64,000 nucleotides of DNA from Caulobacter sp. BP25 (GTDB lineage: Bacteria > Pseudomonadota > Alphaproteobacteria > Caulobacterales > Caulobacteraceae), in NCBI RefSeq assembly GCF_002737755.1, contig NZ_PEGH01000007.1:169435-233434 (forward strand), read 5' to 3'. The notes below the pieces were generated by a model that was not told where the DNA came from, did no database searches, and saw only the letters and a program-made list of their open reading frames with translations. This document shows positions 63,069 through 64,000 of this stretch, piece after piece; positions within the stretch are counted from its first letter, which is position 1; every line of letters starts with the position of its first letter. The position numbers and the translations under genes were made by a program.

Positions 63069-64000
63069 CTATGGAGCCGGAACCGTTGGCACCATGGCCG
63101 TCTGATGATCGTCTTCACCGGGGGCGTTCTTGATCCTGAACCACATCGCGTAAAGCGCCGGCAGGAAGACCAGGGTGAGGATGGTGCCGCCGATCGTGCC
63201 GCCGATCAGGGTGTAGGCCATTGAGGACCAGAACACCGACAGGGTCAGGGGCATGAAGGCGAACACCGCCGCCAGGGCCGTCAGGATCACGGGGCGCGCC
63301 CTTTGGACGGTGGCCTCGACGACGGCGTGGAAGGGATCAAGACCCTCCTCTTGGTTGATCTGGATCTGGCCAATGAGGATCAGGCTGTTGCGCATGATGA
63401 TCCCGGCCAGGGCGATCAGGCCCAGGATCGCGTTGAACCCGAACGGCTGGTGGAAGATCAGCAAGGTCGGGGCGACGCCCACCAGAGCCAGCGGCGCGGT
63501 CAAGAGCACCATCCACATCGCCGACAACGATCGAACCTGGAAGATGATCACGATCATCATCAGGACGAACATCAGGGGGAAGACGACGGCCAAGGCGGCG
63601 TTAGCCTTGCCAGCTTCCTCGATCGAGCCGCCCATTTCGATCCGATAACCGGCCGGCAGGGCCTTGATGATCGGTTGCAGCGACTTCTGGACCTCGATCG
63701 AGACGTCCGGCGGCTGCAGGCGCTCGTCGATATCGCCGCGCACGGTGATGGTCGGAATACGGTCGCGGCGGCGCAGGATGGGATCCTCCATGCGGATCTC
63801 GGCCTTGCCGATCTGGTCGAGCGGTACGCGCTGGCCGGCGGCCCCGACCAGAGTGAAGGCGCCAAGCCTGGCCGGATCGAGACGGTCCTGGCCGTTGGTC
63901 CGTGCGACAACGTCCACGGTCCGGATGTCTTCGCGCACCTGCGTCACCGTCACGCCGCTCAACAGGAACTGAAGCTGCTGGGAGGCGTCGGTCGAGCTGA
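63069..64000 (-). CDS. RND efflux permease, C-terminal part (partial)
   Basis: The reading frame stays open to the right edge (TTG at 63962 is not a real start), so the window holds the last 310 codons. Seen are the porter subdomain (VPLDQIGKAEI, IEMGGSIEEAGKANA) and TM helices 8-12: the helix before PLALVGVAP, GLIALAGIIMRNSLILIGQI, and VFAFMPLTLSVFWSSMA. This is the AcrB/MdtB-like inner-membrane pump of a tripartite multidrug efflux system. The C-terminus ends in a short Pro-rich tail. Partner genes lie outside. Confidence 0.93.
   Translation of the reverse strand, partial: SSTDASQQLQFLLSGVTVTQVREDIRTVDVVARTNGQDRLDPARLGAFTLVGAAGQRVPLDQIGKAEIRMEDPILRRRDRIPTITVRGDIDERLQPPDVSIEVQKSLQPIIKALPAGYRIEMGGSIEEAGKANAALAVVFPLMFVLMMIVIIFQVRSLSAMWMVLLTAPLALVGVAPTLLIFHQPFGFNAILGLIALAGIIMRNSLILIGQIQINQEEGLDPFHAVVEATVQRARPVILTALAAVFAFMPLTLSVFWSSMAYTLIGGTIGGTILTLVFLPALYAMWFRIKNAPGEDDHQTAMVPTVPAP

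Noticed and set aside
62828..63118. 96-codon minus-strand frame upstream of the amine oxidase
   Set aside because: It overlaps the RND gene end, lacks an RBS and shows no recognisable family; treated as non-coding.

Overview
The window looks like chromosomal DNA of a Caulobacter-like alphaproteobacterium. The support is high GC with strong third-position GC bias, an rlpA-tmk-holB-tatD-MBL housekeeping block, five TonB-dependent receptors in 64 kb, many Tat-type signal peptides, and a periplasmic glycoside-oxidising gene set of the kind known from Caulobacter. The assignment is inference from gene content; no marker gene fixes the species.

Layout. (1) 1-4,992: an accessory, visibly less GC-biased segment ending at a tRNA-Ser(UGA) 3' end. 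It holds a three-gene minus-strand operon (calcineurin-like phosphoesterase with a C-terminal helical adaptor-like domain, an all-helical GASH-type protein, and a Cys-rich GTPase cut by the window edge). This resembles the predicted 'GTPase-associated' conflict systems. A membrane-anchored coiled-coil DUF2726 protein lies next to the tRNA. (2) 5,211-9,818: core genes rlpA, tmk, holB, a TatD-family nuclease, a PhnP-like metallo-hydrolase and a small conserved-looking protein. (3) 9,957-20,050: a sugar-oxidation cluster with two DUF1080 proteins, a LacI regulator with a good palindromic operator, an MFS permease, two sugar isomerase/epimerases, a Gfo/Idh/MocA oxidoreductase, cytochrome c, a GMC flavoprotein broken by a one-base frameshift in a G tract, and its Tat-exported small subunit. 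It fits C3-oxidation of glycosides in the periplasm followed by cleavage of the 3-keto product. (4) 20,047-26,691: a tightly overlapped minus-strand operon (alginate-export-like porin, DUF1275, DoxX, amidohydrolase with a Cys/His tail, XapX, YcaC-like hydrolase, a small ORF, chloroperoxidase-like hydrolase).

(5) 27,005-28,629: a two-component pair whose kinase has lost its usual periplasmic propeller sensor. (6) 28,662-34,593: LysR, CocE/NonD hydrolase, a 54-codon small ORF overlapping it, and a TonB receptor, with a LysR-type T-N11-A palindrome upstream. (7) 34,886-41,843: CapA-like protein, siderophore-type TonB receptor, and an ABC ATPase with two DUF3526-type permeases. (8) 41,983-49,423: secreted class II cyclic-nucleotide phosphodiesterase, purine nucleoside permease, TonB receptor and secreted adenosine deaminase; together these read as a nucleoside/nucleotide scavenging locus.

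(9) 49,439-52,989: LysR plus a divergent alpha/beta-hydrolase gene whose signal-peptide region is split by an intact IS481-type element with a 5-bp target duplication. (10) 53,132-58,640: TonB receptor, a nonsense-riddled glycoside-hydrolase remnant, a pectate-lyase-like protein and a TetR regulator. (11) 58,618-62,680: a flavin amine oxidase and TonB receptor operon with palindromes upstream. (12) 63,069-64,000: C-terminal part of an RND efflux pump.

No rRNA, CRISPR array or prophage was seen.
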